Shown: positions 10,451 through 22,901 of the stretch, in pieces | Position numbering within the stretch: position 1 is the first letter of the stretch | Layout of the letters: each line of letters begins with the position of its first letter | From: Aulostomus chinensis | Lineage: Eukaryota > Chordata > Actinopteri > Syngnathiformes > Aulostomidae | Assembly (NCBI GenBank): GCA_037954235.1 | Contig: JBBMOA010000017.1 | Coordinates: 409,501 to 473,500, forward strand | DNA: 64,000 bases | Reading direction: 5' to 3' | Position numbers and translations under genes: made by a program | Notes under the pieces: generated by a model | What the model saw: the letters and a program-made list of their open reading frames with translations, nothing else | Database searches by the model: none | Told to the model about the DNA's origin: nothing

Positions 10451-10933
10451 GATGGATTAGTTGTAAAATCTCTGAATTAATCTCTTCTCCTGGTTGTGTT
10501 GGCACAACACAGCCTTCGTGCCAGGTTGTCGCTAGGGACTCCCAGACAGGACTTTTTTGTCCAGAATGTAAAATGGATAGGTTCCCATTCGGGAGGATGC
10601 CTACGTGTGACGTCTTTTAGCGTGGGGAGACTGATGCGCCTGCAGCCGCCATCCGGTCTTGGCAGAGAGGGGCCTGGATCCAATGGCATGGAATCCATGA
10701 CGACTGGAGACCACTCGCTGTTGCAGCCTTCTTCCACCTTCAGTGCCATTGTGACTTACAGTGTCATCGTATGCCACTTCTGCCGTTGAGGACTTTGGAT
10801 CGCACTTCGTCTGGAACATCCCCTTCGACCTTTCCACCATGGTTGAACCTACCAGGAGCTGAAGTTACAGACGGCATCACTCTTAGGTTAATTGAAACAC
10901 ACAAGGTTCTCCACTGCGGCAAGGTGGTGATCC

Positions 10934-12165
10934 ATGGAGAACCTTGAACAACTACACTCATTGTGTCTCCCGATGAGGCGCTGCGGGTGGCTGTCAGGTA
11001 CCCTCGACCTCAATGTCGGATCATGGACAATCTTCTTACAAGGGCTTACAATGCTGGAGCACGCGCTGGCTGTATTGGCAACTCCTTGGCTCACTTTATG
11101 TTTGCTCTCTCCACTTCCCTGCAGGAAGGGGGGGTCTGAGGCTTCCATCACTGGCTTTAGCGATGCGTCTCTGCAGGCTTTCACTCTCATGTCTAGGGAA
11201 CTTGGGCGGATGATGTCTTTTCTGGGTCAGACTCGCCGCCAAGTATGGCTCGCACAGTCCCCCCTGACGGAGGCATGTAGGAGGATGCTCCGCAGCATTC
11301 TGTTGGTGCCAGGGGAGATATTCGACTCAGCTGCACTTCAGGTGCTGGAATGAACTGTTCGGGCTCGGGAGACCAGTCAGCAGCTTTCGGGTCTCAATAG
11401 GAGCATGCCTCAGGTCTGGGGCCAGCAGGTCTGGGGCTCCCTTGGCTGCCATGCGAGCCCTTCCATTAGTGTAGTCTTGTTCTACTGGCACTTATGGTCC
11501 TCAGCATTCAGTGCAGAGGCAGACTAGGAATTTTAGGGGTGCTGCTCACATGCCCCGCTGGCAATCTCAGGACCCGGACCCTCGAGCCCCAGGCCCTGCC
11601 CGTCACCGAAGCACGAACCCTGCCCGCCACGCCTCCAGGGCCCCTAGGGGTCAGGGGGCTAAGGATTGAGGTACTGGGGCAGGCCATCGGATACTTTTCC
11701 AACCAGCAGCTCAATCACTGAGCTACTCACGCTTTGGACCCTTGGGTGCTTTCCACCTTGTCCCAGGGGTACAAGCTTAAGTTCCGATGCCGGCCCCCTG
11801 GCTCCAGCTGGGTCAAAATGACCATCATCAGGGACCTGGCAAAAGCCTCAGCACTGAACCAGGAGTTAGCCACTCTCCTGGCCAGGGTCGCAGTTGAGGC
11901 TGTGGGCCGTCTGTTGCACCCCAGGGGGTTTTATTCCATGCACTTCCTCGTCACAAAGAAAACGGGCGGATTTCGTCCAATTTAGACTTGCAGGGACTCA
12001 ACCACTACATGAAGGTGTTACCATTTCACATAATAACCACAATGGAGGTTCAGAAAACAATTGCCCATGGAGAATGGTTCTCATCCATAGACCTGAAGGA
12101 TGCCTACTTTCATGTCCCCATCACACATCACCACAGGCAGTTTCTGCGCAGGAAGTGACATGGGG
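10934..12165 (+). mobile_element. DIRS-like retrotransposon remnant: gag-like region and N-terminal RT
   Basis: The first part (10934-11353) encodes a gag-like segment with RRQVWLAQSPLTEACRRML and VPGEIFDSAALQVLE. After frame breaks, 11734-11985 reads DPWVLSTLSQGYKLKFRCRP and GFYSMHFLVTKKTGGFRPI. A TAG and frameshift follow, then LQGLNHYMKVLPFHI and SSIDLKDAYFHVPI, the RT motif A with its catalytic Asp. The pattern (gag, then RT beginning W-V...GY.L.F..PP) fits DIRS-type elements that integrate by tyrosine recombinase. The remaining RT, RNase H and recombinase are absent. Inactive. Confidence 0.7.
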
Positions 12166-12420
12166 AGTGGAGTGACTGTAACAGAGTGAGAAAGAGATGG
12201 CGTTTGGATGGCTAGCATGGCGGGATTTTCAATCCGCTTGGATGACACTGTGGAAATTACCTTGTGGATGATACCCGGTGGATTACTCCCAGGACTCTGC
12301 GGTTGGTTTGGACTTCACGCGGCCGGGACCGTGACTTTCCAAACGCGTTGTCGGGGAGGACTGCGTAACCCTGCAACAGAGCAGCGACGACTTCCTGCTG
12401 ATCAGTAGGACTCACTCTCA

Positions 12421-12422
<2 letters not shown>

Positions 12423-12497
<75 letters not shown>
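12423..12497. repeat. (CA)n microsatellite
   Basis: An uninterrupted CA dinucleotide tract of about 75 bases. Confidence 0.98.
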
Positions 12498-12499
<2 letters not shown>

Positions 12500-12689
12500 G
12501 GAACTGTGGGGACAGTGGGGAGAGTGGGAGTGCGGGTTTTGTTGTTTATGTTATATGCATTGGTGCGTTTTCCGTCCATCATGGACGCATTCTATGTTAT
12601 ATCATTGAGACCGACAGTGTGAGTTTTTTTTTCTTCTTAATTAATAACCAGTAACGCGAGCCTTGTCTGCCTGCTAGATGGCGTTGTAC

Positions 12690-14262
12690 CAGTTCCCCTT
12701 GTATTTTCTTCTAAGTAGAGGAAGGGAAATTGTTCCACCCTTAGCACTGCAGACCCTAATGTTTTCCATCTTATCCCCACCTATCGCACGGGGCTGCAAA
12801 AAGAGGGTGTCATCAAGAAGCAGGTGAAAAAGTGGAATTTCGCTGCAACTGATTCTCTTCAGGCCTGCTTTGAGTGCACTTAGTGGGAAGTTTAAACACA
12901 GGGAAGCAGTCTAGAGGAGGCTACTGATGTGGTGACCAATTATATCACTTTCTGTCAAGAGATGGTTGTCCCTATTAAGACTGTGAAGCTATTTTCCAAC
13001 AATAAAACTTGGATTACAAAAGCCCTGAAATCAAACCTTAGTTAAAAGAAGATTGCATTCTCCTCTGTGATTACAAGTCAGTCCAAACTCATTCAAAATA
13101 AACTGAATAAACAAATAAGAGCAGCAAAGAAGTACTACTGGGAGAGAGTTGAGAAAGTCTTTATGGAAGGTGAGGCAAAGCATGCCTGGTAAGGTGTCAA
13201 AACTCTAGCTGGCCTCCGCAACAACAACTCAGCTCCATCCACCACCAGGGTGGTGACTGCATTGCCATGGCAGAGAACCTTGTAGGCAAGAGAGGGAGAA
13301 ACTAATGGTGGAGCTCACTTCCAGGACACCGCGCCATATACACCAGTAGCTGCAGCAAGCTCGTGCTGAGAAGGGCAAGGCAGAATAAAGCACCAGGGCC
13401 AGATCACATCCATGGCTGCTTGCTGGAGGCCTGTAGCAACCAGCTCACCTGTGTCTACTGCCATCTTTTCAACCACTCCCTGGCTGAACACTCAATCCCT
13501 TCAGTTTGGAAATCTTCCATTGTATGCCCTGTGCCTAAAAAGAGTAACCCCACATGTGACAATAACTATCGGCCTGTGGCCTTAACATCGCTGGCGATGA
13601 AAGTCTTTGAGACTCAACTGCAGGAGGAGGTCAGTAAGCACTGACCCACGTCTGTTTGCATACAAATGTCACAAAGGGGTGGACGACGCCACACTAATGC
13701 TGCCACATTGAGCATACACTCACCTCGAGAAACCCAGGTCATTTGTACAATTGGTGTTTGTGGACTTCTCAATTGCTTTTAATACAGTGCAACCCCATCT
13801 GATGGGACAAAAACTTCTGTAGATGGATGTCAGTCCCCACCTAATCCTTTGGGTTCTCTCATTTCTGACAAGCAGACACCAGAAAGTGAGCATTTACGGC
13901 CTCCTCAGCTCATCCAGAATGACCTCCACATGTGCTCCATGGGGCTCACATACATTAAGTATTCTGACGACACTGTCATCATGGACTCCAAACACAACCA
14001 GCCACTAGAGAGGGTTGAATCATACAGATACCTTGGGACGATAATTAATCAGAAACTCAACTTCAAAATAAACATGGACACCATCCACTCAAAGTGCCAG
14101 CAATGTCTCTTTTTCCTCCATAAACTCTGCAAGTTCATCAATCCGTTCTTACAGCATTCTACAGATGATTCATTGAATCTTTACTCACCTTCGACATCAC
14201 TTCATGGTTTGGAGCACTGTTCAACATCCAGAGGAACCCACTAAACAGAATCACCTGACACA
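12690..14262 (+). mobile_element. LINE reverse transcriptase remnant
   Basis: Plus-strand pieces in changing frames give KKQVKKWNFAATDSLQACFE, then NNKTWITKALKSNL, then the RT start (13363-13644) with NKAPGPDHIHGCLLEACSNQ and NNYRPVALTSLAMKVFE. A partial SFLTSRHQKV-type region and a thumb-like segment (VESYRYLGTIINQKLNFKIN) follow near 14010-14070. The central palm is compressed by deletions. The motif style is that of CR1/L2/Rex-type APE LINEs common in fish. Dead copy. Confidence 0.75.
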
Positions 14263-16565
14263 AGCTATACATTTATCAGTGAAGCTTGGAATACAACGTC
14301 TTGGCTGGACCATGTTGTATCCACTGCAGATGCTCATGCTTCCCTCCAGAGTATTGATATTTTATGTAGCCTAGCCACTTCTGACCACATTCCTGTTTCT
14401 ATGGTGCTAGACAACATACCCAGGGTGGCTAAGAATGAGGGCAATGGTGATCGTAAGATAGTTTGGTGTAAACTGTCCAATGAGGATGTTCTTAAATATG
14501 CTTTTATATCAGATGAACTTTGGAGTAATGTTTTTATGCCTATGGAGGCTATCTGTTGTACAAATGTTAACTGTGATGACTCGTCCCATGGTACAAGCTT
14601 GTGTGTGATTTATGACAATATTGTGAAAGCTCTTCATGATGCTAGTAAGTCTTTATTTACTCATCCTTGGAAGTCCAGAAACGTGAAGCCAGGGTGGAAT
14701 AAGTTTGTAGCTAGCCACCACTCTGAGGCCATTGAAGCCCATAGGGCCTGGGTAGTGGCTGGTAGACCCAGACAGGGTCCTGAGCTAGATTTTAAAAAGA
14801 AAATGAATGCCAAGTACAAATATGCACTACGTTTTATATGCAAGCAGGAACAAGCGCTGAGTGCTCACTCCATGGCTGATAATTTGATGAATAACGACTT
14901 CAATGCCTTTTGGAAAGAGGTAAAAACTCTGAATAGAACTAATACAACTCTACCATGTAATATCGAGGGTGTGTCGGATGCTGTGAACATAGCTGACCTC
15001 TGGAGGCAGCATTGTGCAGTATTGTTCAATCGTATTAAAAGTGAGCCCTATCACGTCATGGATGAAGACATGGTTTATTTTAAACTCACGAGGTTACCAC
15101 AGCTATACAGCAGCTAGCTGACAAGAAAGCTAGTGGCCTGGATGACATAACAGCTGAGCATTTAAAGTTAGCTGGCCCTGGGTTAGCTGGACTCCTATCC
15201 ATCCGCTTTACTGGGCTGGTGACTCATGGTGTTCTCCCTGACTCCATACTGTCCGTGGTTCTAGTCCCGGTCATAAAAGACGAGGCTGATAAAAAGTATC
15301 TAGCATTGATAATTATAGACCTATAGCCCTCGCTAGCATTCTCTCTAAAGTTTTAGAAAAGCTCTTACTTGAGAGGTTAAGTGTCTGTCTGTCCACTACT
15401 GAAAATCAATTTGGCTTTAAGCCGAGTCACAGCACTGACACATGCATGTATGCCCTGAAAGAGGCTATAGAGACTTAGAAAAGCCAAGGCTCTCGTGTGC
15501 TTGTGGGTTTTGTTGATGCTTCTCCAGCATTTGACCGAGTTCACCACTATAAGCTATTCAACAAGCTCAGAGTTAGGGGTGTCCCTAGTATCCTAATACA
15601 CATGCTAGTGTACTGGTGTGCCAACCAGAGTGTGCAGGTAAAATGGGGGAGCGCCCTGTCTACCCCTTTCAAAGTAGGGAATGGGGTTGGGCAGGGAGGG
15701 ATTGTATCCCCAGTCCTCTTTAATGTGTATATGGCTGACCTGTCTAAGCAGTTGGGGGCGTGCACTACAGGCTGTGTGATGGGTGACACCCTGGTCAATC
15801 ACTTTATGTGTGCGGACGACCTCGCCCTGACATCGCCCTGCTCCAGTGGGTTCCAACAGTTACTCAATATTTGCTCCAACTATGGCATTGACTATGATGT
15901 TAAATACAATGCCAAGAAGAGTGTGGTCCTAGTTTGCAGAACTACAGATGACCTTGAACCTAAGTTTCCCACTTTCTACCTTGCTGGAGATGCACTGAGT
16001 GAGTCTAACTATACAAAGTATTTGGGTCATATTATAACTGACACTGGAAGATGATGCGGACATGTCTGGACAGAGGAGATTCCTCTATGTTCAAGCTCAC
16101 ATGCTGATCCGTTAGTTCCACTGTTGTCCTGTTGATGTAAAGGTCGACCCATCCAGAGCCTATTGGACCCTCTCTGTACTGCTCCACTGTGGGTCAACTT
16201 CAAAAAGGAGAGCCTACGCAAGCTTAAAGTTGCGTATAATGACTGCCTACAGATCCTTCTAGGAGAACCAAGGAGCACGAGAGCAAGTGAACTCGTTTGC
16301 ATCTGGGCCTCACACCTCCATGGCCCTGCTGAGGAACCGTGCGTATCGTTTCATGAGACGGCCGGACCGTTCTCCTAACAACATTACTGCCCTGATGACA
16401 GACCCGGGACGCAGTTCTGTCAGGTTCACCTCCAAAATCCGGGAACACTGGCATACGTGCCTCTTTTTTTTTAAATGACTATTTCCTTTCATCTTCTTTT
16501 TCTCTCTTATACTGTGTACTGTTTGTGATTGTGTGTGGGCTATGAGCCTGTAAATTAAAAAAAAA
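14263..16565 (+). mobile_element. Second LINE: endonuclease tail, RT and C-terminus
   Basis: It begins inside an endonuclease C-terminus (SWLDHVVSTADAHASLQSID, then SDHIPVS). A long frame (14401-15117) covers the EN-RT linker. RT follows: KKASGLDDITAEHLKLAGPG, FGFKPSHSTDTCMYALKEAI, VDASPAFDRVHHYKLFNKL, GQGGIVSPVLFNVYMADL and the catalytic MCADDLALTSP (15497-16054). A C-terminal segment (SLRKLKVAYNDCLQILLGEP, frame change, NRAYRFMRRPDRS) runs to about 16460, and the copy ends near an A run at 16555-16566. Only a few stops and shifts separate long frames, so it is younger than the LINE at 12.7 kb. Clade not assigned. Confidence 0.8.
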
Positions 16566-16903
16566 ATCATAAAACTGAGCAGCAAAATAATTGAACAAGA
16601 GCAGGAATCACTCACCAGCTACGACAAAAGGTCTAAGCAAAAAGACACTCAAATCCCACTGGACAGCACACACACCCTACAAGTCAGTTCAGCCCTGTTA
16701 AGCTTCATCTCTATATCCATAAGACCTTTAAATGGCTGAACCCCATCCTATAGTCAGTTGCTGTTTTTAACACTTGGACTCTTTTAGTTAGCCTACTATG
16801 TATTGCTCCTCCATTATGGAGGTTTTATTTATTCACCAGAAGGAATTGTTATTTATTTTTTAGATTTAGCCAACTGTTTTATATACCATTTTTTTAATGT
16901 GGG

Positions 16904-16916
<13 letters not shown>

Positions 16917-16973
<57 letters not shown>
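16917..16973. repeat. (TG)n microsatellite
   Basis: An uninterrupted TG tract of about 57 bases after a CT run. Confidence 0.98.
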
Positions 16974-16974
<1 letters not shown>

Positions 16975-17069
16975 TGATTGTTAGCTTAGTGTACTGTGTG
17001 GACACACCCTGCTGCTCCTCTACATGTAAAGTTCCTAACAGAAAAATTAAGTTCTTTTGGATTTGAATG

Positions 17070-17560
17070 TAAGGATGGATGATTGTATGGATGGATAAAT
17101 GGATGGATGATAGATAGATAGATGAATTATGGATGTATTTTGTATGTGTATATGTTGGATGGATGTTTGATGTATGAAAAGATGTATGGATGATTGACTG
17201 GATGAATGTTTTTTTTATTTAAGTATGGAGGCCAGCGCGGTGAAGCAGTGGTCCTCACTGTGGCCCCCATCAAGAAGGTTGTGGGTGGAGCCCCGGCTGC
17301 AGCACGGGGTCTTTCTGGGTGGAGTCTGCATGTTCTCCCTGTTCCTGCGCGGGTTCTCTCCGGTACTCCGGCATTGCATCTGTGCTAGTATGAATGAATG
17401 TGTGTATGGATGGATTAATGTATGTATGTTTGTATGTATATGGATGTATGAATGAATGATGGATGGAGGGACTGAAGGATGGATGGATGGATGTACATTG
17501 TATGTTTGGATGTATGAATGAGTGGATGGATGGGGGGGGTTGAAGGATGGATGTAAAGAT
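17070..17560 (+). repeat. GGAT-array repeat with a copy of a dispersed 'gaagcagtggtcctcactg' element
   Basis: Imperfect GGATGGAT/GTATG arrays (17070-17220 and 17390-17530) flank a 160-bp dispersed repeat (17225-17383), recognised by GTGGGTGGAGCCCCGGCTGC and TGCATGTTCTCCCTGTTCCT. The same repeat occurs at 42546-42892 (+) and 47586-47917 (-), each again beside GGAT or CCAT repeats, so the array behaves as part of the mobile unit. Confidence 0.8.
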
Positions 17561-17944
17561 GGTTAACAGAAGCTAGGCTATCCATCTAGCCTCTGTTATA
17601 ATGGATGCTAGGCTTCTTAGCCAGCATCCATTATAACTGTTGCTAGGGTTAGGGTTGGGGACGCTGGACGAGCATCTCAACACTCACCTCAATGTGGGTA
17701 CTGCATTATGTAAAAGAGTAGGAATGACATGATTGAAGAGATTTGATGACATCATCGATTATAACCCCATGCCTGAATATCTGTCTGAGACTACCATGGG
17801 TCAACAACTGCTCAGCTGATGTGAAGGAAGTGCAGTAATTGAAGTCTGGGGAGTGATGGTCTAGGATTTGCTGGAGGCCAGAGTGATCTTATCCAGTGTA
17901 CCTGTCTCATTAGTTAAGGTGTTTCAAAGTGGTTTTGTGTCCAG
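17561..17944. other. Non-coding stretch with small hairpins
   Basis: Between about 17597 and 17637 a 14-bp arm TTATAATGGATGCT and its complement AGCATCCATTATAA flank a 13-base loop. Nothing else is identifiable. Confidence 0.6.
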
Positions 17945-19480
17945 AATCCTGCACCTCCCTCCTTCAATGAACCTCCACCCAACAATTCTCCATCAGCAGC
18001 ACATCCTGCAACAGCAGCCACCAGAACCTTCCTTTACCAGCAGGAAGGTGGAGCAGATCCAGGATCAGTGGGGACGGAGAGAGAGCAGGAGAGCAGGACA
18101 GAGACAAAGACAGAGAATGGAGGAAGACAGAGAGACAGAAGGAAAGAGAGGGACAGAGAGAGAGAGAAAGGAGGAGAGACTGATGGACAGAGACAAAGAC
18201 AGAGAATGCAGGAAGACAGAGAGACAGAAGGAGAGAGAGGGACAGAGATAAAGAGAGAGAGAAAGGAGGAGAGACTGATGGACAGAGACAAAGACAGAGA
18301 ATGGAGGAAGACAGAGAGACAGAGGGAAAGAGAGGGACAGAGATAAAGAGAGAGAAAGGAGGAGAGACTGATGGAAAGAGACAAAGACAGAGAATGGAGG
18401 AAGACAGAGAGACAGAGGGAAAGAGAGGGACAGAGATAAAGAGAGAGAGAGAGCAGGAGAGACTGATGGACAGAGACAAAGACAGAATGGAGGAAGACAG
18501 AGAGACAGAAGGAAAGAGAGGGACAGAGACAAAGAGAGAGAGAAAGGAGGAGAGACTGATGGAAAGAGACAAAGACAGAGAATGGAGGAAGACAGAGAGA
18601 CAGAGGGAAAGAGGGACAGAGATAAAGAGAGAGAGAGAGCAGGAGAGACTGATGGACAGAGACAAAGACAGAATGGAGGAAGACAGAGAGACAGAAGGAA
18701 AGAGAGGGACAGAGACAAAGAGAGAGAGAAAGGAGGAGAGACTGATGGACAGAGACAAAGACAGAGAATGGAGGAAGACAGAGAGACAGAAGGAAAGAGA
18801 GGGACAGAGATAAAGAGAGAGAGAAAGGAGGAGAGACTGATGGACAGAGACAAAGACAGAGAATGGAGGAAGACAGCGACAGAAGGAAAGAGAGGGACAG
18901 AGATAAAGAGAGAGAGAGAAAGGAGGAGAGACTGATGGACAGAGACAAAGACAGAATGGAGGAAGACAGAGAGACAGAAGGAAATAGAGGGACAGAGATA
19001 AAGAGAGAGAGAAAGGAGGAGAGACTGATGGACAGAGACAAAGACAGAGAATGGAGGAAGACAGAGAGACAGAAGGAAAGAGAGGGACAGAGATAAAGAG
19101 AGAGAGAAAGGAGGAGAGACTGATGGACAGAGACAAAGACAGAGAATGGAGGAAGACAGCGACAGAAGGAAAGAGAGGGACAGAGATAAAGAGAGAGAGA
19201 AAGGAGGAGAGACTGATGGACAGACGGGGACGTGAGCAGGTGGAGCTACGGGTGGCAGCTGGAGCCTCTTCAGGTCTGGAGCCTCCTCCAGCAGCACCAG
19301 GATCTGGGATGAGGGGAGAAGAAGAGGAGTTAGTAACACGTCTGAGGACAGGAGGAGGAGAGAGAAGCCCAGTGCATCATGGGAGATCCCAGCAGCACCT
19401 AGGATCTGGGATGAGGGGAGCCCGAAGCCTGAGATCTTTTTTCCCTATGTCCTACTTTCCATCTTCTCTGCTGTCCTGGT
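17945..19480 (-). repeat. VNTR-bearing interspersed repeat, copy 1
   Basis: Left part 17963-18100 is the 'arm' (CTCCCTCCTTCAATGAACCT to GATCAGTGGGGACGGAGAGA). Then about eleven imperfect copies of a roughly 94-bp purine-only-like unit (CTGATGGACAGAGACAAAGA...) run from about 18100 to 19220, followed by a 'core' (19220-19400, GGTGGAGCTACGGGTGGCAG to CATCATGGGAGATCCC). The same arm, VNTR and core occur at 51586-52438, and arm plus VNTR at 36125-36830. The AATAAA-type 3' tail seen in the other copies lies beyond the arm and is missing here. Long Ser/Leu- and Arg/Glu-rich frames across it are repeat translations. Confidence 0.85.
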
Positions 19481-19516
19481 TATGTCATGTCTTCATCTGA
19501 TGGTGTGGAGTGCCTC

Positions 19517-19518
<2 letters not shown>

Positions 19519-19586
<68 letters not shown>
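19519..19586. repeat. (TG)n microsatellite
   Basis: An uninterrupted TG tract of about 68 bases. Confidence 0.98.
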
Positions 19587-19588
<2 letters not shown>

Positions 19589-19599
19589 TGTGTGGTGAT

Positions 19600-22261
19600 T
19601 TGAACACTAATGCTAGTATTTTCTAATGCTACAAGGGTTCTGGGACAGAAGCAGCTTCACGCCAGCTCCTGGCCGGGTAGCTGCTAGGATGAGTTGGTAC
19701 CGAATGGCTGCAGTGGACTGATGACAGTGAAGTGAAAGAAGCTGATGATGGGCCATCCTCACTTCAAATCACACATGAAACTAAATTTCTCATTTTGAGG
19801 GAGCATTTCTTATGTGCACTTATGAAACATTGGGTGTCACATTCTTTTAATTTGGTAATTAAATGTAGAAAACAAACCCAAGTGAACCCAAAACTGTGAC
19901 CGAATTGATACAGAAGATTGCTGAACTTGTGAAATTTGTGTGTGGAGGCCAAAATCATGATTGTGGCGCATCTGTCCAAAGTTTAAAACTTTGACAGTTC
20001 ATAACAAAAGTCAAAGTTCATGATGTTTTTAATTCTGTCCTTGTGCAAAATATTGCAGTCAATGTAAATTGGAGCATTTGTGAACTTCAGTTTGTGTCAG
20101 CGTTAAAACCTATGAGCTCCCTCCTCAGTGGCTGGATACTTTTGTCACGTGAGTGAAACAAAACGATATATGAAAGAAAATTTCTGATGTCTTCACTGTC
20201 ATTCAAATTGCTCACGTTTTCTCTGGATATTGAAAGTTTTGAAATTTTGTTAAATATTCTGATCATTTCCTCTGGTTGTTACAGTTGCAAAGAATATACA
20301 TGAAATAATTTTACCACAGTAACGGCAGAAAGGATTATTGCACACGAAGGAGATGAAACTAAAGATTAACGCACACACACGCCAGCTTCACTAGTCAAAG
20401 GTAGTTGATTATTCAGGTCAGTACTTCATCGTAGATACTGGTTTGAAGTGCAGCTGCAGTCAGTGTGGAAACGTTGTTGAGAAAAACACATTCTAAGACA
20501 CACTGGCTGGAACAGTGGATATTGGTGAAAAGGGTTTCTGATGCTTTGGTGCATCTCCTCTCCTCCCTCCTCCTCAGCAGCAAGTGGCTGAGAGGAACAT
20601 GCCTTCCTCCAGCCTCCACTCACAGGCTCAGACCAGATGATGAAACCAGCAGCAATGTCCTGTGTACCAGGCGAGTTCAGCCACAGGCTTCAGGAGGAGA
20701 GGCAGACGCACGCGCTGCATCGCTTTGAATCTCAAGGGTTCCTTAAATGGAGACATAATGAAAAATAGAATCAATCAAGGCACTTTACTCAAAGAGCAGG
20801 TCTAGAACCTCCCTCTTTAACTCAGACCCAACGTTCCCACAAGAACAGCTCTCGGCGACACTGGCGAGGAAAAGTCGAGAGAGAGAAGGGTGGGGGGGCA
20901 GAGGGTTAAGAGGAGAGAGAGAGAGGGAGTGATAGAGAGGAGAGAGAAACACAGGGCCAGGGAGAGCGAGTAGTTGGTCCAGGACAGGAAGTGATCAACC
21001 CAGCGTCTACAGCCCCAGGTGACCTGCAGGGGGAGAGCACAGACACCTCCAGTTGCTCGTTCTATAAAAGACCTTTGTTTTCTTTTTGCTGTGTTTTCTT
21101 CTGGATCCATGCTCGTCCTCCTGGATGCTGCTCACCCAACACCGATCCAACACGGCGTTGCTACCCACTTGAGGCTTCCTCGTCTCAGAATTTTGAGGGA
21201 CAGCTAAGCTGCCCAGTCAGGTGCGATCTGGCTTCAGCTGTACAGTGAAACAGGCCAACCAATTGAGCTGGTAGAAGTTTTTGATTGAGGGGAGGTAAAC
21301 CTTATGTATCAGGGATTCTGATTGATTACCATCAAAACATCATGACAAATTCAGGAATTATAACAAAAAGTACATGGAAATCTGGGAGCCTGGCCCTCCT
21401 TTGAATCTAGTGTATTATTTCCTAGTATCAATACAATCAATTGATTACACTTTAAAATGATTTCATGTCGATAAGGCCAACTTGCTGAGCATAGATCGAT
21501 GTAGTTGGATCGTAGGAATATAAACATCAATGCAGTGGATGAATCATTATATCCCTAATGGATGGACATTCATACAGTACATGCATCAGTAGTTCTCAAA
21601 CTACGGTAACCAAGTAGAACCATGATGACCAGAGTTGAAATACTGTAGCACAGTGGCACTCTTCAACATGGTTCCTCAGAGGCCCAACTTGGCTCATCAG
21701 GGGGCCAACATGGTTCGTCGGGTCCCCTGATGGCTTGAATAGAGCCGGGGGGGGGGGGGGGGGGGGGCCACACATCAGCCAATCAGAAGGAGGCATGGAA
21801 CACACCTGCTGGAATATGTTGATGAAACTGAACAGTTTTAACCAGAGTCAGTCTGGTGAATTTTGAGGTAACAACAAAAAGATCCAGTTGGTACCGGTAA
21901 CTGATCCATATATAGATGTACTGATCACTGATCAAACCCACCGAATTATCTTATAAATACAGGAACAATAAGTAAGTGGGTGGAGTCTCTGATATCAGCA
22001 CTCTCTTCCAGCTGATGAAGAAATATGTGATATCAGCAGACAGCTGGAACCTGTGATGGAATACCATTCGTAGTAATACACACTCAGTACATACACAGTA
22101 CACACTCGATACATGCTCAGACCACACTCATTAGTCACTCAGTGCTAGCTAAGTAGACACACAGTACCGGCTCCTCCGCAGACACAGTGGTCCGGCTCAG
22201 GAAGGGTGCCACAGTACCGTGTGCCTCTTAGAACTTCACCAAATACTCACAATGGGGGCTT
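19600..22261. other. Intergenic stretch without a recognised gene
   Basis: No ORF here has conserved motifs. It holds a GA-rich patch (20870-20950) and a pure G run of about 21 bases (21747-21767). Short direct repeats of an ACACTCAGTACATAC type lie at 22080-22120. Confidence 0.6.
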
Positions 22262-22458
22262 GGCAGCTGCTACACGGTCATTCAGGTCGCAGCCCGACAT
22301 GATGCATCTGCTTCTTCCAATGTGACTGTCCTCATTTGTTGCTAACTTTAGCAGCTAGCATTAGCTACTAACATTAGCAGCTGACATTGGCCGCTATCAT
22401 TAGAAGAAGCAGGTGCATCATGTCGGGCTGCGACCTGAATGACCGTGTAGCAGCTGCC
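22262..22458. repeat. 55-bp inverted repeat (foldback)
   Basis: 22262-22316 (GGCAGCTGCTACACGGTCAT...) is the reverse complement of 22404-22458 with one mismatch. The 87-base loop contains several GCTAACNTTAGCAGCT-like words. It may be a small foldback element or a local inverted duplication. Confidence 0.9.
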
Positions 22459-22563
22459 ACATTGATATTACAAGAAAGGAAACTAATTTGAAGTTTGTGT
22501 TTTCATCTTAAAGTGTTTTCTGTAATTATAATAATTCCCTGATAAGCAAAGACATCTAAAATT

Positions 22564-22901
22564 CATTACTTCGTTCGTTTGTCGTCCTCCATTTATCTGG
22601 TTGGTTTTGGTCGTGTGAGCAGCAGCCTCAGCAAGGAAGCCCAGACTGTCCTCTCCCAGCCACGTCCACCAGCTCTTCCGGGGGAATCCCGAGGCGTTCC
22701 CAGGCCAGCCCAGAGATATAATCCCTCCAGCGTGTCCTGGGTCGGCCCCGAGGCCTCCTCCTGGTCAGACATGCCTGGAACACCTCCTGAGGGAGGCGTC
22801 CTCACCAGATGCCTGAACCACCTCCACTGACTCCTCTACCTGGAGGAGCAGCAGCTCTACTCTGAGTCCCTCCTGAAGGACTGAGCTTCTCACCCTGTCT
22901 C
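22564..22901 (-). mobile_element. LINE 3' portion, left of a nested insertion
   Basis: The minus strand carries the 3' part of a LINE found again uninterrupted at 41291-41646 (shared GGGGGAATCCCGAGGCGTTC and ATATAATCCCTCCAGCGTGT). It is cut at CACCCTGTCTC, and the same LINE resumes at 26433 with CTCTAAGGGAGAGCCCAGCC, exactly as the 41.6-kb copy continues. A 19-bp target duplication lies outside the two halves. Confidence 0.85.

Noticed and set aside
17964..19339. Very long Ser/Leu/Phe-rich minus-strand frames (up to 424 residues) and Arg/Glu-rich plus-strand frames
   Set aside because: They translate the 94-bp VNTR; all three frames are open at once and there is no non-repetitive domain or start context. 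The same applies at 36.0-36.7 and 51.8-52.3 kb.
22593..22830. Frames of 70-83 residues shared with 41315-41538
   Set aside because: They lie in the 3' end of a LINE present in two copies and translate the repeat.
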